Notes under the pieces: generated by a model
What the model was told of the DNA's origin: nothing
The model's input: the letters and a program-made list of their open reading frames with translations, nothing else
The model's database searches: none
In this document: positions 10,692 through 18,366 of the stretch, in pieces
Layout of the letters: each line of letters starts with the position of its first letter
How positions within the stretch are numbered: the first letter of the stretch is position 1
Translations under genes and position numbers: made by a program
Assembly: GCA_028868895.1 (NCBI GenBank)
Contig: JAGWTP010000042.1
Location: forward strand, 1-32,459
Length of the DNA stretch: 32,459 nt
Reading direction: 5' to 3'
From: Burkholderiales bacterium
GTDB taxonomy: Bacteria > Pseudomonadota > Gammaproteobacteria > Burkholderiales > Burkholderiaceae_C

Positions 10692-11798
10692 TCAATCGCA
10701 CTCCGGGTCCTTGCAGGCGCTGCCTGCGGTGCGTGGCTTGAGTTCTTCCGACAGCAGCAACTGCGCACCGCTGACCACCACCCGTGCGCCGGGCGCGATG
10801 CCTTGGCTGACGAAGTAGCCGTCGCCCATCGGCGCGGTGGTGGGCACCGGCGTGCGCGCAAAGCGCTCCGGCGTGGCCTGCACGAAGGCCCAGGGCTGGC
10901 CGGCGAACCACACCAGCGCATTCGCCGGCACCACCACGCCGGCGGCGGCGCCGGCATTGCCGCGCGGCACGAACGCCTGCAGCCGCGCGCCATTGGCGGT
11001 GGCGGGCGACGCCGCGGTGCGGTAGATCGCGCCGGTGCCGGCGAGCGCGGCATCGACCTGCTGCGCGCGCGCGACGAAGCTCGCGACCTGGCGCCGGTTG
11101 TCGGTGCCGGCGACCTCGATGCGCGGCGCGTCGGCGCCGGCCGTGCCGAGCGGCGCGGTGACCTGCACCAGCACCTCGCGATGGTCCAGCAGGCGCTGGA
11201 ACGGCGCCGACTGCGGGTCGGCGGCCCACTGCGCCAGCGTCTGGCCGTACTGCGTGCGCAGCGCGCCGCGCACGTCCACCAGCGCACGGCTGGCGGCCTC
11301 GGCGCGGGCGCGGGCGGCGCGCTCGCCCGCCTGCGCGGCCTGCAACGCCTTCAGCGAAACGTTCTGGTCCTGCGCGTACAGCGCGCGGTTGCGCTCGTAC
11401 TCCTGGCGCGCGGCCTCCTGCAGTGCCGCGGCGGTGGCGCGCTCGGTGGCGGCGGCGGCGTAGCGGGTGCGCAGGTCGATCAGCGGCTGCAGGTCGACCA
11501 CCACCGCCGACGCGACCGCCTCGTCGCGGTACTGCGCCGCCTCGAGCGGCTCGGCGCGGATGCCGTTGCCGGCCTGGGTGGCCGCGTCGAGGGTGACGGT
11601 GGTCACGCCGTTGACCCGGGTGACGGCCGGCGTGGCGCTGGCGGCGCTGGCCGCGTCGGCCGCCGGCGTTTCGGTCGCAGGCGCGGGGCCGCGCAGCAGG
11701 TAGCCGGCGCCGCCGGCAAGCGCCAGCGCGGTGATCGCGACGAGCGCGCGCAGCACCGGTCGGGTTGGCGGCGCGGGGGGCCGGTCGGGCAGGGTCAT
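10692..11798 (-). CDS. RND periplasmic adaptor (membrane-fusion) protein
   Basis: This 368-residue protein would bridge the RND pump to the outer-membrane channel. A hydrophobic N-terminal anchor or signal (about 17-37, VLRALVAITALALAGGAGYLL) is followed by an Ala-rich linker. A beta-barrel/lipoyl region follows. A predicted coiled-coil hairpin spans about 108-175 and is rich in Ala, Glu and Arg. The C-terminal barrel includes VVVPANALVWFAGQPWAFV and GARVVVSGAQLLLSEELK. These features fit CzcB/CusB-type adaptors. The extreme C-terminus reads ACKDPECD, with two cysteines and acidic residues that could bind a metal. Its ATG overlaps the outer-membrane gene stop (ATGA, 11795-11798), indicating translational coupling. 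Confidence 0.87.
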   Translation of the reverse strand: MTLPDRPPAPPTRPVLRALVAITALALAGGAGYLLRGPAPATETPAADAASAASATPAVTRVNGVTTVTLDAATQAGNGIRAEPLEAAQYRDEAVASAVVVDLQPLIDLRTRYAAAATERATAAALQEAARQEYERNRALYAQDQNVSLKALQAAQAGERAARARAEAASRALVDVRGALRTQYGQTLAQWAADPQSAPFQRLLDHREVLVQVTAPLGTAGADAPRIEVAGTDNRRQVASFVARAQQVDAALAGTGAIYRTAASPATANGARLQAFVPRGNAGAAAGVVVPANALVWFAGQPWAFVQATPERFARTPVPTTAPMGDGYFVSQGIAPGARVVVSGAQLLLSEELKPRTAGSACKDPECD

Positions 11799-13231
11799 TG
11801 CTCAGTCTCCATCAGGGGGCGCAGCGCCTGCGCATCGGCCGCGGCCAGCGGCCGCTGCAGCGCGTCTTCCGACTGGCCGATCGCGCGCTGCACCGCGACC
11901 CAGGCCTGCGCCCGCGTCAACTGGCTCGCCAGGGCGCTGCCTTGCGCCGACAGCAGCGCCAGCCGGTCGGTCTGGCCGGCGTCGAACGCCTGGGCGGCGC
12001 GCTGCAGCGCGCGCTCGGCGTCGGCCTGCAAACCGTCATTGAGCGCGAGCAGGGCCTGCGCGGAGCGGTAGGCCTGCACCGCCTGGTCGGTTGCGACGAT
12101 GGCCTGCGCCTGCAGCGCCGTGAATTGCGCCGCCGCTTCCTTGCGGCGCGCCTGCGCCTGCTCGATCGGCCCCTCGTTGCGGTGGAACACCGGCAGCTCG
12201 ATGCCCGACAGCGTCAACGCGAACTTGTTCTGGCCGGCGTCAAAGGTGTAGCCCGGGCCGAGGTGGATGTCGGGGTACTGGCGAGCGACCTCGAGCTGCA
12301 ACGCGGACTGGCTCGCCTCGTAGCGTGCCAGCGCGGCACGCAGGTCGGCGCGGTTGAGCAGGGCCTCGCGGCGCGCCTGCGCGCCCAGGTCGTCGGGAGC
12401 GGCGCGATCGAACGCGCCGACATCGATCGCCAGGCCCTGCACCGCGGCCACAGGCACGCCGACGGCCGACGCGATCGCCGCGCGCGCCGCCTCGGCGCGG
12501 CTGCGCGCCTGCGCAGTGCCGATCCGGGTTCGGGCCCATTCGGCGCGCACCAACGCCACCTCGGGCCCCGACGCGGCGCCCTGCGCGAGCCGGCCTTCCA
12601 TCAACGCGAGGATGTGCTGCTGCAGCGCTTCCTCGCGCACCAGGATCGCGGCCTCGCGCTCGGCGGCGTACAGGTCGAGCAACGCGCTGCGCAGCCGCGC
12701 GCGCACCTGCCAGGCGGCCTCGCCGATCTGCGCCTGCGCGGCGTCCGAGAGTTGCTCGGCCTGCGCGACGCGGTAGCCGCGCTTGCCGGCGGTCTCGACG
12801 GGCAAGTCGAGCGCCAGCCCGTACAGGTACGGGCTGGCGCCGGCGGCCGGGTTGGTGGTCAGGCCGAACGGCAACTGCAGCACCGGGTTCGGGCGCTGCC
12901 CGGCGGTGACGACCGTCGCCTTCGTGCTGCCCCAGCGGGCGCGCGCGACATCGAGTTCGGGGTTGAAGTAGAACGCCGCCAGCGTCAAGGTCGACAGGTT
13001 CCAGGCCCCCGCCGCGCTCGACGCCGGGCCCAGGTGCCGGGCGATGTAGCGCTGCAGCCCGGGGTCGTCGAGGCGGCGTTGTTCGAAGTGCTCGGCCAGC
13101 GCCACCGGCGCCAGCGGGCGCGGCTGGTAGGTGGCGCAGCCGGCGGCGATCAGCACGGCCAGCCCGGCCGACACGGGCAGCAACCGGGCTAATGCATGAA
13201 GGCCGGATGTCGAAAGCATCGGGCTCGTCAT
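11795..13231 (-). CDS. TolC-family outer-membrane efflux lipoprotein
   Basis: This is the outer-membrane channel of the tripartite pump encoded downstream. The 478 residues begin with a signal peptide ending in LIAAGC, a good lipobox with Cys as the lipid-attachment residue. The rest shows the long, Ala/Arg/Gln-rich helices of OEP-type proteins in two repeats: about 155-270 (QVRARLRSALLDLYAAEREA) and about 345-470 (GIELPVFHRNEGPIEQAQARRKEA). ELPVFHRNEG is typical of CzcC-like proteins. ATG 13231 is used. ATG 13219 (MLSTSGLH) is an equal alternative that shortens it by four residues. The ORF is open further upstream to 13780, but that part overlaps the kinase gene in another frame and is not coding. 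Confidence 0.86.
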   Translation of the reverse strand: MTSPMLSTSGLHALARLLPVSAGLAVLIAAGCATYQPRPLAPVALAEHFEQRRLDDPGLQRYIARHLGPASSAAGAWNLSTLTLAAFYFNPELDVARARWGSTKATVVTAGQRPNPVLQLPFGLTTNPAAGASPYLYGLALDLPVETAGKRGYRVAQAEQLSDAAQAQIGEAAWQVRARLRSALLDLYAAEREAAILVREEALQQHILALMEGRLAQGAASGPEVALVRAEWARTRIGTAQARSRAEAARAAIASAVGVPVAAVQGLAIDVGAFDRAAPDDLGAQARREALLNRADLRAALARYEASQSALQLEVARQYPDIHLGPGYTFDAGQNKFALTLSGIELPVFHRNEGPIEQAQARRKEAAAQFTALQAQAIVATDQAVQAYRSAQALLALNDGLQADAERALQRAAQAFDAGQTDRLALLSAQGSALASQLTRAQAWVAVQRAIGQSEDALQRPLAAADAQALRPLMETEQ

Positions 13232-13403
13232 CGGCGCCGCAGTGCGGGTTGATTCGACGGTTCGTGCAGCGTCGGGTTCAAGGCGTTCATCAAGACGGGC
13301 AAGAGAGTTCGAAGAGCGTGGTCGAGGCAAATCCGGGCCTCTTTGTCCAGGCGATTCGATGAAAAGACGGCAGGCCGTCACCCTCGGGTGAATGCCAGCT
13401 TCG

Positions 13404-13409
13404 ATGATA
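13404..13409 (-). promoter_or_regulatory. Candidate -10 box of the efflux operon
   Basis: TATCAT (minus strand) lies 33 bases downstream of the tandem CTTAAC site with no good -35 hexamer 17 bases before it. This is what an activator-dependent promoter would look like. The identification is tentative. Confidence 0.35.
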
Positions 13410-13442
13410 CGAAGGCCGCCGTCGCGGCCGCGTGAGGGTGCC

Positions 13443-13460
13443 GTTAAGAGCGCGTTAAGA
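13443..13460 (-). promoter_or_regulatory. Tandem CTTAAC-N5-CTTAAC response-regulator site
   Basis: On the minus strand, CTTAAC is repeated exactly 11 bases apart (one helical turn), overlapping the kinase stop codon and about 210 bases before the efflux operon start. OmpR-family regulators such as PmrA and QseB bind direct CTTAA-type half-sites with 5-base gaps. The regulator encoded at 14692-15372 is the natural candidate, so it probably controls the pump operon. The site is visible in sequence, and its use is inferred. Confidence 0.6.
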
Positions 13461-14699
13461 CGGGTGGTCCCAACTGAGGATGAAACGGCTGCCGCCGCCT
13501 TGGCGGACTTCGAAGCGGATGTCCCATCCCAGATGGTCGGCCACTCGGCGCACGATCGCCAGTCCCAGCCCCGAGCCGGTGGATTCATCCGCGCTGGCGC
13601 GAACAAACCGTTCGAACAGCCGCTCCCGGATGCTGTCCGGAACTCCGACGCCGGTGTCCTCGACAACGACGCGACCGGGCTCGAGCGCGACCAGGACGTG
13701 TCCTTCTTCGGTGAACTGGCAGGCGTTTCGGATGAGGTTGCCGAGGGCCATCGCGGCCAACTCGGGGCGCGAGAACACATGCACCTCGGTCGGTGCGCCC
13801 AGTGTCATCGTGACGGCCTTGCGGTGGAGCAGCGGCTGGCAGCGCTCCATCTCGTGCCGGATCAACGGCGTCAGCGCAATCCGCGGGGCGTCCACGGTTT
13901 CGGGCGCGCGCGAGAGCAGCAACAGCGCGCTGACGCGCTCGGCGGTGTCGGCTGCGGTCCGGCGTATCCGTTCGGCGGTCGCATGCAGGTCGGCGCTTTC
14001 GTGCAGGCGCGCGCACAACACTTCGGCGGCGCCCAGCATGATGGTCAACGGGGTTCGAAGCTCATGGCTCACGTCTCCCACGAACCAGCGCTCGCGGGCC
14101 AGGAACCGGTTCAGTTCTTCGGTGCGCGCCGAGAACGCCCGCGCCAGGACGCCGATCTCATCGCCTGACTGCACGAACGGGTACACGACGCGCTTGCCGT
14201 CGTCCTGCTCGACGGCGCGCGCCAGCGCCGTGACCGGCGCGATGACCCGGCTCGCGGTGGCCCTGCCGAGCACGACGGCCAACACCAGACAGGCCGCAAA
14301 CGCGGCACCGAGCACCTGGTAGACGGTGAGCCGAATGTTCTCGAAATCGGTGTCGTCGTCCGTGAACACGAATCGCAGGCCGCGGTCGACCCGAACCAGC
14401 ACCTGCATCGGTGGGCCACCCTCGGTCACCTCGTGCATGCCCGGACCCAAGCCGCGCAGGCGCGGTGGAATGTCGTGGTCGCGGTAGAGCGCGACATTGA
14501 CCGGCACGCCCAGCGGAAGACCTCGCCAGTACCGATCGAGGACCTGGGCGGCCGCCCGCTCGAGCCGCCGGTCGATCAGCCGGCTCTCGATGGTCATCAT
14601 CGCGGCGTAGGCGGCCACGGCGAAGAAGGTGCACACGGCGCACGCCAGCAAGACGTACGCCGCGACGATGCGCCGACGCAGCGACCCGCCGCTACGCAT
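13455..14699 (-). CDS. Sensor histidine kinase
   Basis: This 414-residue inner-membrane kinase has TM1 (about 12-36), a periplasmic sensor of about 90 residues, TM2 (about 125-145), and a HAMP linker with DEIGVLARAFSARTEEL. The HisKA helix carries H212 in the motif DVSHELRTPLT. The HATPase_c domain has an N-box (GNLIRNAC, N321/N325), DTGVGV (D348) and GSGLGLAI (about 376-383). It should phosphorylate the response regulator encoded just upstream. The sensor loop is acidic (FTDDDTDFEN), compatible with cation sensing but not proof of it. ATG 14699 overlaps the regulator stop by eight bases, indicating coupled translation. A TTG at 14708 would add three residues and is less likely. Confidence 0.92.
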   Translation of the reverse strand: MRSGGSLRRRIVAAYVLLACAVCTFFAVAAYAAMMTIESRLIDRRLERAAAQVLDRYWRGLPLGVPVNVALYRDHDIPPRLRGLGPGMHEVTEGGPPMQVLVRVDRGLRFVFTDDDTDFENIRLTVYQVLGAAFAACLVLAVVLGRATASRVIAPVTALARAVEQDDGKRVVYPFVQSGDEIGVLARAFSARTEELNRFLARERWFVGDVSHELRTPLTIMLGAAEVLCARLHESADLHATAERIRRTAADTAERVSALLLLSRAPETVDAPRIALTPLIRHEMERCQPLLHRKAVTMTLGAPTEVHVFSRPELAAMALGNLIRNACQFTEEGHVLVALEPGRVVVEDTGVGVPDSIRERLFERFVRASADESTGSGLGLAIVRRVADHLGWDIRFEVRQGGGSRFILSWDHPS

Positions 14700-15372
14700 C
14701 GGGCGCAACCAGGCGGTACCCGATGCCGGGAAGCGTCTTCAGCATCGGCACACCGAACGGCTTGTCCAGCGCCGCGCGCAGCGCATGAATGTGCGTGCGC
14801 AGGGCGTCGCTGTCGGGCCGGTCGTCGCCCCACACCTCGCGCTCGAGAGCCTCGCGGCTGACCACCCGCGGCGCCTCGCGCAGCAGCGTCACCAGGAGCT
14901 TGTAGCCGGTCGGCGTGAGTGGCAGTGCCACGCCGGCGCGGCTGGCTTCAAACGTGGTCGGGTTGAACTGCACCTCCGCAAACCGGACGATGGTCTCGAC
15001 GTGGGTGCTTGTGGCGCGACGCACCAGTGCCTTGATGCGCACCTCGAGCTCGACCATCGAGAACGGCTTGACCAGGTAGTCGTCCGCACCGGAGTCGAAG
15101 CCGATCACCTTGTCCTGCTCCGTGTCGCGGGCGGTGAGCACCAGGATGGGTGTGGCGCGGTGAAAATCGTTACGCAGGCGCCGACAGACATCCACGCCGT
15201 CCAGCCCCGGCAGCGTCAGGTCGAGCACGATCGCGTCGAAGTCGCCCTCGGCCGCCATCGCCAACCCGGCGATGCCGTTGCGTGCCGAGTCCAGCGTGTA
15301 GCCCTTGGGTTCCAGGAAGCCATAGAGGTTGGCAACGATGTCGGGGTTGTCTTCGATGATCAGGATGCGCAC
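14692..15372 (-). CDS. OmpR/PhoB-family response regulator
   Basis: This 226-residue two-component regulator has an N-terminal receiver with acidic pocket IIEDNPD (Glu7/Asp8), phosphoacceptor Asp51 (AIVLDLTLPG), the conserved Thr/Ala at VLTARD and Lys102 (DYLVKPFS). A C-terminal winged-helix domain spans about 125-225, with LTPTGYKLLVTLL and LRTHIHALRAALDKP (recognition helix) and ends GIGYRLVAP. The start is GTG 15372, preceded by GGAGAA. The ORF is open upstream to 15546, but that part is Gly-rich and overlaps DUF427. It is followed immediately by its kinase and then the efflux operon, so it probably regulates metal or toxic-compound efflux through the CTTAAC tandem site. Confidence 0.92.
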   Translation of the reverse strand: MRILIIEDNPDIVANLYGFLEPKGYTLDSARNGIAGLAMAAEGDFDAIVLDLTLPGLDGVDVCRRLRNDFHRATPILVLTARDTEQDKVIGFDSGADDYLVKPFSMVELEVRIKALVRRATSTHVETIVRFAEVQFNPTTFEASRAGVALPLTPTGYKLLVTLLREAPRVVSREALEREVWGDDRPDSDALRTHIHALRAALDKPFGVPMLKTLPGIGYRLVAPDA

Positions 15373-15395
15373 GCTGTTCTCCGGGCCGGGCGGCC

Positions 15396-15674
15396 CTACT
15401 CCACCTTGACGCCCTTCCAGAACGCCACCCGCCCCTTGATGGCGGCCGCCGCCTCGCTCGGCTCCGGGTAGTACCAGACCGCGTTCTCGTTCAACTCGCC
15501 GTTGACGAACAGGCTGTAGTAATAGGCCTGCCCCTTCCACGGGCAACTCGTGCGGTGGTTGCTGAAGGTCACGTACTCGCGCTTCAGGCTCGCTTCGGGG
15601 AAGTAGTGGTTGCCTTCGACGATCACGGTGTCGTCGCTCTCGGCGATGGTCACGCCGTTCCAGGTTGCTTTCAT
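15396..15674 (-). CDS. DUF427 family protein
   Basis: This small 92-residue protein is of the DUF427 (NTP_transf_9) family. Typical features are MKATWNGVTIAESDDTVIVE, NHYFP, TSCPWKGQAYYYSL and the C-terminal AWYYPEPSEAAAAIKGRVAFW region, which is nearly complete for the family. Its biochemical role is unknown. AGGAG sits six bases before the ATG. The response-regulator GTG follows 23 bases after its stop on the same strand, so it could be the first gene of a DUF427-regulator-kinase transcript. This proximity does not by itself show a functional link. Confidence 0.88.
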   Translation of the reverse strand: MKATWNGVTIAESDDTVIVEGNHYFPEASLKREYVTFSNHRTSCPWKGQAYYYSLFVNGELNENAVWYYPEPSEAAAAIKGRVAFWKGVKVE

Positions 15675-15820
15675 GGCTGTGCTCCTTGCGCGCGCGGCGC
15701 GTCGATGTCAGATGGTGGTTCTACACGAGCTTCACGCTTTGGTGCGGCGTGGTGGATCGGACCACACGGCCCCGATCGGTGCGACGCGGCGCATTCATCG
15801 CGCCGCATCGGTTCAACGGC

Positions 15821-16330
15821 TCATCGGGTGCCGCGAGCACGAGCCAGCGGGAAGACCTGCGTTTGTCTCCAGAGTCCCGTCGCGTTTTCGAACAAGGCGA
15901 GCGATTCGCACCGTGCCTTGACGGGGCCATGTGCCGCCAAGGCGGCGAGCAGCGCTGCGTGCGCGAGCACCGAATCCGCGGCGCTGCCGTGAGCGACGGT
16001 GAGATGCGGAACTACCGTTGGAAATCCGCCGGCAAACGGCGGAAACTGCGGGAACTCGCGGAACAGGCTTTCGGTGAGCGCGATGAACGGCTCCGGTGGG
16101 TCTGGCGCGAGGTAGGTCGTAGCGGGAAAGCGGCCGACCCGTGCAAGCGAGAACTCGAATGCCCGAGCCCTGCCGACCACGGCGCGAACAGACCGAAGCA
16201 CGGACGGTTCGACGCCGGTCGATGGCATGAACGGAAACAGCACGGTGATGTGCGCGGGCACACCGATACGAGCCGAAGCATCGAATCGCTCGCGCAGTGC
16301 GTTGACGAGTACCTCGGCTTCGGGAACCAT
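15821..16330 (-). CDS. 2'-5' RNA ligase / phosphodiesterase superfamily protein
   Basis: The two hallmark HxTx motifs are present: HITV (His27, Thr29) and HLTV (His109, Thr111), about 80 residues apart as in the LigT-like 2H phosphoesterase fold. Members ligate or hydrolyse 2'-5' or cyclic phosphodiester bonds in RNA or nucleotides. The substrate here is unknown. At 169 residues it is near family length, but the first beta strand seems to begin upstream of ATG 16330: the in-frame codons before it read SALIV, giving SALIVMVPEAE, as in homologues. No ATG, GTG or TTG is seen there, only a CTG at 16339, so the true start is uncertain. It lies 71 bases downstream of the HigA-like antitoxin gene on the same strand. 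Confidence 0.82.
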   Translation of the reverse strand: MVPEAEVLVNALRERFDASARIGVPAHITVLFPFMPSTGVEPSVLRSVRAVVGRARAFEFSLARVGRFPATTYLAPDPPEPFIALTESLFREFPQFPPFAGGFPTVVPHLTVAHGSAADSVLAHAALLAALAAHGPVKARCESLALFENATGLWRQTQVFPLARARGTR

Positions 16331-16401
16331 GACGATCAGCGCGGACGCGTCCGTCGAGGGGGTTGGCCGGCTCCCCGAGGTGCGCGGTTGCGACGGCCCG
16401 C

Positions 16402-16830
16402 TCAGGGCAGCCTCGCCTTCGCAGCGTGCGCCGCCTTGCGCGTTATGGCTGCCGAGGGCGAGCCGCTCGGCGTGACCGGCGCACGTGCCGATGAACCGGG
16501 CCGCCTGCGCGTCGTCGCGCTGCTGCGTACCTCCAGCGAGAGCTGCAACCAGTCCTTCAGACTGCCAACGACCGTCGCCAGGTTGTCCATGCTCGGGTTG
16601 CCATGCTTCGAAAACATTCGGTGCAGGCTTTTCGCCGGCTTGTCGGTGCGGGTGGCCAGCGCTTCGAAGCCGACCGTCGCATTGATCAGGTCGCGCAGCA
16701 TGAGGCGAGCCGCTTCGGGCTCGCCACCGAGCATGAGCGTCAAGGCCTCGTCGAACAACGCGTGGCCGAAGGCGGGATCACGCCGCACGCGTTCGACCAC
16801 GGTCTGCTTGAAGTCTCGTGTCAAAGCCAT
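16402..16830 (-). CDS. HigA-like addiction-module antidote with a basic C-terminal tail
   Basis: Residues 1-102 (MALTRDFKQTVVERV...LSLEVR) match the 'putative addiction module antidote' family that pairs with Gp49/HigB-like killer proteins. The DNA-binding helix-turn-helix is near LATRTDKPAKSLHRMFSKHGNPS (about 55-80). Family members usually end near SLEVR. Here about 40 more residues follow, rich in Arg, Ser, Ala and Lys, as if the original stop was lost. The ATG has a GGGAGA ribosome-binding site and starts 13 bases after the toxin stop. The gene should neutralise the toxin encoded upstream and repress the shared promoter. Upstream open codons to 16968 overlap the toxin and are not used. 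Confidence 0.85.
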   Translation of the reverse strand: MALTRDFKQTVVERVRRDPAFGHALFDEALTLMLGGEPEAARLMLRDLINATVGFEALATRTDKPAKSLHRMFSKHGNPSMDNLATVVGSLKDWLQLSLEVRSSATTRRRPGSSARAPVTPSGSPSAAITRKAAHAAKARLP

Positions 16831-16843
16831 GATTCGGTCTCCC

Positions 16844-17209
16844 TCATTGATCGTCCCGGCGACCCGTGCGTCGGGGTGTCGCGAGCGCCGCCTTGCGTGC
16901 TTTGTACTCCGCAAGAAGGGCCCGCGCGGTTGCGATGTCGGACTGCTGGGTGCGCTTGCTGCCACCACCGAACAGCACTACCAACGAGTCGCCCTCCTGG
17001 GCGAGGTATACGCGCAGCCCAGGCCCCCAGTCGATGCGCAATTCGGTCAGGCCGCCTGACATTGATTTCAAACTGCCCGTGTTACCCAGGCTCAGGCGCA
17101 CTTTTGCGGTGGTGACTTTCGAAGCCGCTTGCACATCAAGGCGATCGAACCACGACTTGTACGGCGTGTCGCCATTCTCTCTGACGTACTCCTCCACACG
17201 TATGTTCAT
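16844..17209 (-). CDS. RelE/HigB-like addiction-module killer protein
   Basis: This 121-residue toxin of the Gp49-like/HigB group is predicted to be a ribosome-dependent mRNA interferase by family. Family features are PYKSWFDRL, KVRLSLGNTGSLKSM..GLTELRIDWGPGLRVYLA and the C-terminal VVLFGGGSKRTQQSDIATARALL. The C-terminal tail (KAALATPRRTGRRDDQ) is basic and longer than usual. The toxin gene precedes the antitoxin gene, the typical higBA order. ATG 17209 is chosen. An adjacent TTG (17212) is also open. No strong ribosome-binding site is visible, which may keep toxin translation low. A near-consensus promoter and an inverted repeat lie just upstream. Confidence 0.87.
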   Translation of the reverse strand: MNIRVEEYVRENGDTPYKSWFDRLDVQAASKVTTAKVRLSLGNTGSLKSMSGGLTELRIDWGPGLRVYLAQEGDSLVVLFGGGSKRTQQSDIATARALLAEYKARKAALATPRRTGRRDDQ

Positions 17210-17220
17210 CAACTTGATTG

Positions 17221-17262
17221 GTAACGGTTAGGTTACTATACGGTATTGAATTGCCGTGTCAA
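17221..17262 (-). promoter_or_regulatory. Promoter and operator of the HigBA-like module
   Basis: Minus strand: TTGACA (17257-17262), 16-base spacer, TATAGT (17235-17240), a near-consensus sigma-70 promoter and one of the best in the window. The inverted repeat GTAAC-N6-GTTAC (17221-17225 and 17232-17236) overlaps the -10 box and start point, as expected for antitoxin autorepression. The stretch is conspicuously AT-rich for this genome, suggesting acquired DNA. Confidence 0.7.
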
Positions 17263-17272
17263 GGGATGTCGG

Positions 17273-18289
17273 CTAACCGGCATACCGAGCCGCCGCGCTG
17301 CGCAGGCGCTGACCGATCAGCGCCACGAGCGCCTTGTCGCCGGTCACGACCACGCTGTCGCCGTGGCGCAGGATGTCCATCGCGAGCTCGGTCGGGTCGC
17401 TGTAGGGCACCTGCAGTTCGTAGCGGCCGGCGCCGGGCGGGTGGCCAGGCGCCGCGTCGAGCCAGCGCGCCCGCTGCTGCGGATGCCATTCCTCGTTGGC
17501 GACCCACTGCGCGGCCTCGGCGCTGAACACCAGCGTCGCCCACTTCACCTTGCTGCCGCCGCCGCCGTAGATGCCGTAGCCGGCGTCGAGCTGGGCTTCG
17601 AGGTCGCGCAGCGCGACGTGCTTCGCCTTCGTGTCGAGCAGCGCGGCGTCGCGCACCGCGTCGAGCGCGAAGCGGCGCAGCGCATCGCTGGCGTGGCACC
17701 AGGCGTCGAGGTACCAGGTGCTGCGGTAGTTCACGAGCCGCTGCGGCGAGACCTCGCGCTCGCTGGTGCTGCGGTCGCTGCGCTTGAAGTAGCTCAGGCG
17801 CAGGCGGCGGCGCTGCAGCAGCGCGCTGCCGAGCAGCTCGAAGTGGCGGCTCGGCACGCGCCGGCGCGCGGTGCCGATCACCTTGACGCGGCGCATCAGT
17901 TCGCGCGCGGCGCCGGCGTCGGTGCCGAGCATGCCTTGCAGCTTTTCCATCAGCGGCTGCAGGTGGCGGGCGAGCACGCCGTCGTCGTCCAGGCCGGCGA
18001 GCAGCTGGTGCATCGTCAGCAGCGCGTGGATCTCGTTCTCGCTGAACCACAGGCCCGGCAGTTCGTGGCGCGGCGCGTCGCCGGCATCGGCCTTCGCGGC
18101 GGCGAAGCGGTAGCCGTTGTGCGCGGCGTCGTAGGTGATCGGCGCGCTCAACCGGTCGCGCAGGTACTGCAGGTCGCGCTTGAGCGTGGCCGGCGAGACG
18201 CCGAGTTCGGCCTGCAGCGCGGCAAAGCTGACGCAGCCGCGGCTGCGCAGCAGCAGCTCGATCTTGTAGAAGCGTTCGGTGCGGTCCAT
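17273..18289 (-). CDS. WYL-domain transcriptional regulator (YafY/PafC-like)
   Basis: This 338-residue regulator has an N-terminal HTH (about 5-60, MDRTERFYKIELLLRSRGCV... VSPATLKRDLQYLRDRL) and a WYL domain (about 150-215) containing the literal W192-Y193-L194 in STWYLDAWCH plus Arg205/206-Phe207. A C-terminal WCX-like domain follows (about 240-338). WYL proteins sense nucleic-acid or nucleotide ligands and often control DNA-damage or phage-defence genes (for example PafBC, BrxR, CapW). An AAGGA precedes ATG 18289. It is divergent from the HNH-like gene, and two identical-armed palindromes lie between them, the nearer starting 22 bases before this start codon. It probably represses itself and that gene. 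Confidence 0.9.
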   Translation of the reverse strand: MDRTERFYKIELLLRSRGCVSFAALQAELGVSPATLKRDLQYLRDRLSAPITYDAAHNGYRFAAAKADAGDAPRHELPGLWFSENEIHALLTMHQLLAGLDDDGVLARHLQPLMEKLQGMLGTDAGAARELMRRVKVIGTARRRVPSRHFELLGSALLQRRRLRLSYFKRSDRSTSEREVSPQRLVNYRSTWYLDAWCHASDALRRFALDAVRDAALLDTKAKHVALRDLEAQLDAGYGIYGGGGSKVKWATLVFSAEAAQWVANEEWHPQQRARWLDAAPGHPPGAGRYELQVPYSDPTELAMDILRHGDSVVVTGDKALVALIGQRLRSAAARYAG

Positions 18290-18310
18290 CGCGATCCTTT
18301 ACCAGACAGG

Positions 18311-18329
18311 TGGCTCATGGCGTGAGCCA
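18311..18329. promoter_or_regulatory. Operator palindrome 1 (TGGCTCA-N5-TGAGCCA)
   Basis: This perfect 7-5-7 inverted repeat lies just upstream of the WYL regulator start and just downstream of a TATGCT (18339-18344, minus strand) that could be its -10 box. A protein bound here would block transcription of the regulator. An identical-armed copy lies 56 bases away. Confidence 0.7.
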
Positions 18330-18366
18330 ATGAACCCGAGCATACCCCGGTCGAATCGGGCCAAGC

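Noticed and set aside
7446-12071. 1541-codon ORF opposite the RND pump and adaptor
   Set aside because: Its composition is His/Gln/Arg/Ala-rich with no recognisable domain. The opposite strand carries clear RND and adaptor proteins.
15786-15806. GCGGCGC-N7-GCGCCGC hairpin after the RNA ligase-like gene
   Set aside because: Seven-bp GC arms are common in this genome and no T-run follows, so a terminator call is not supported.
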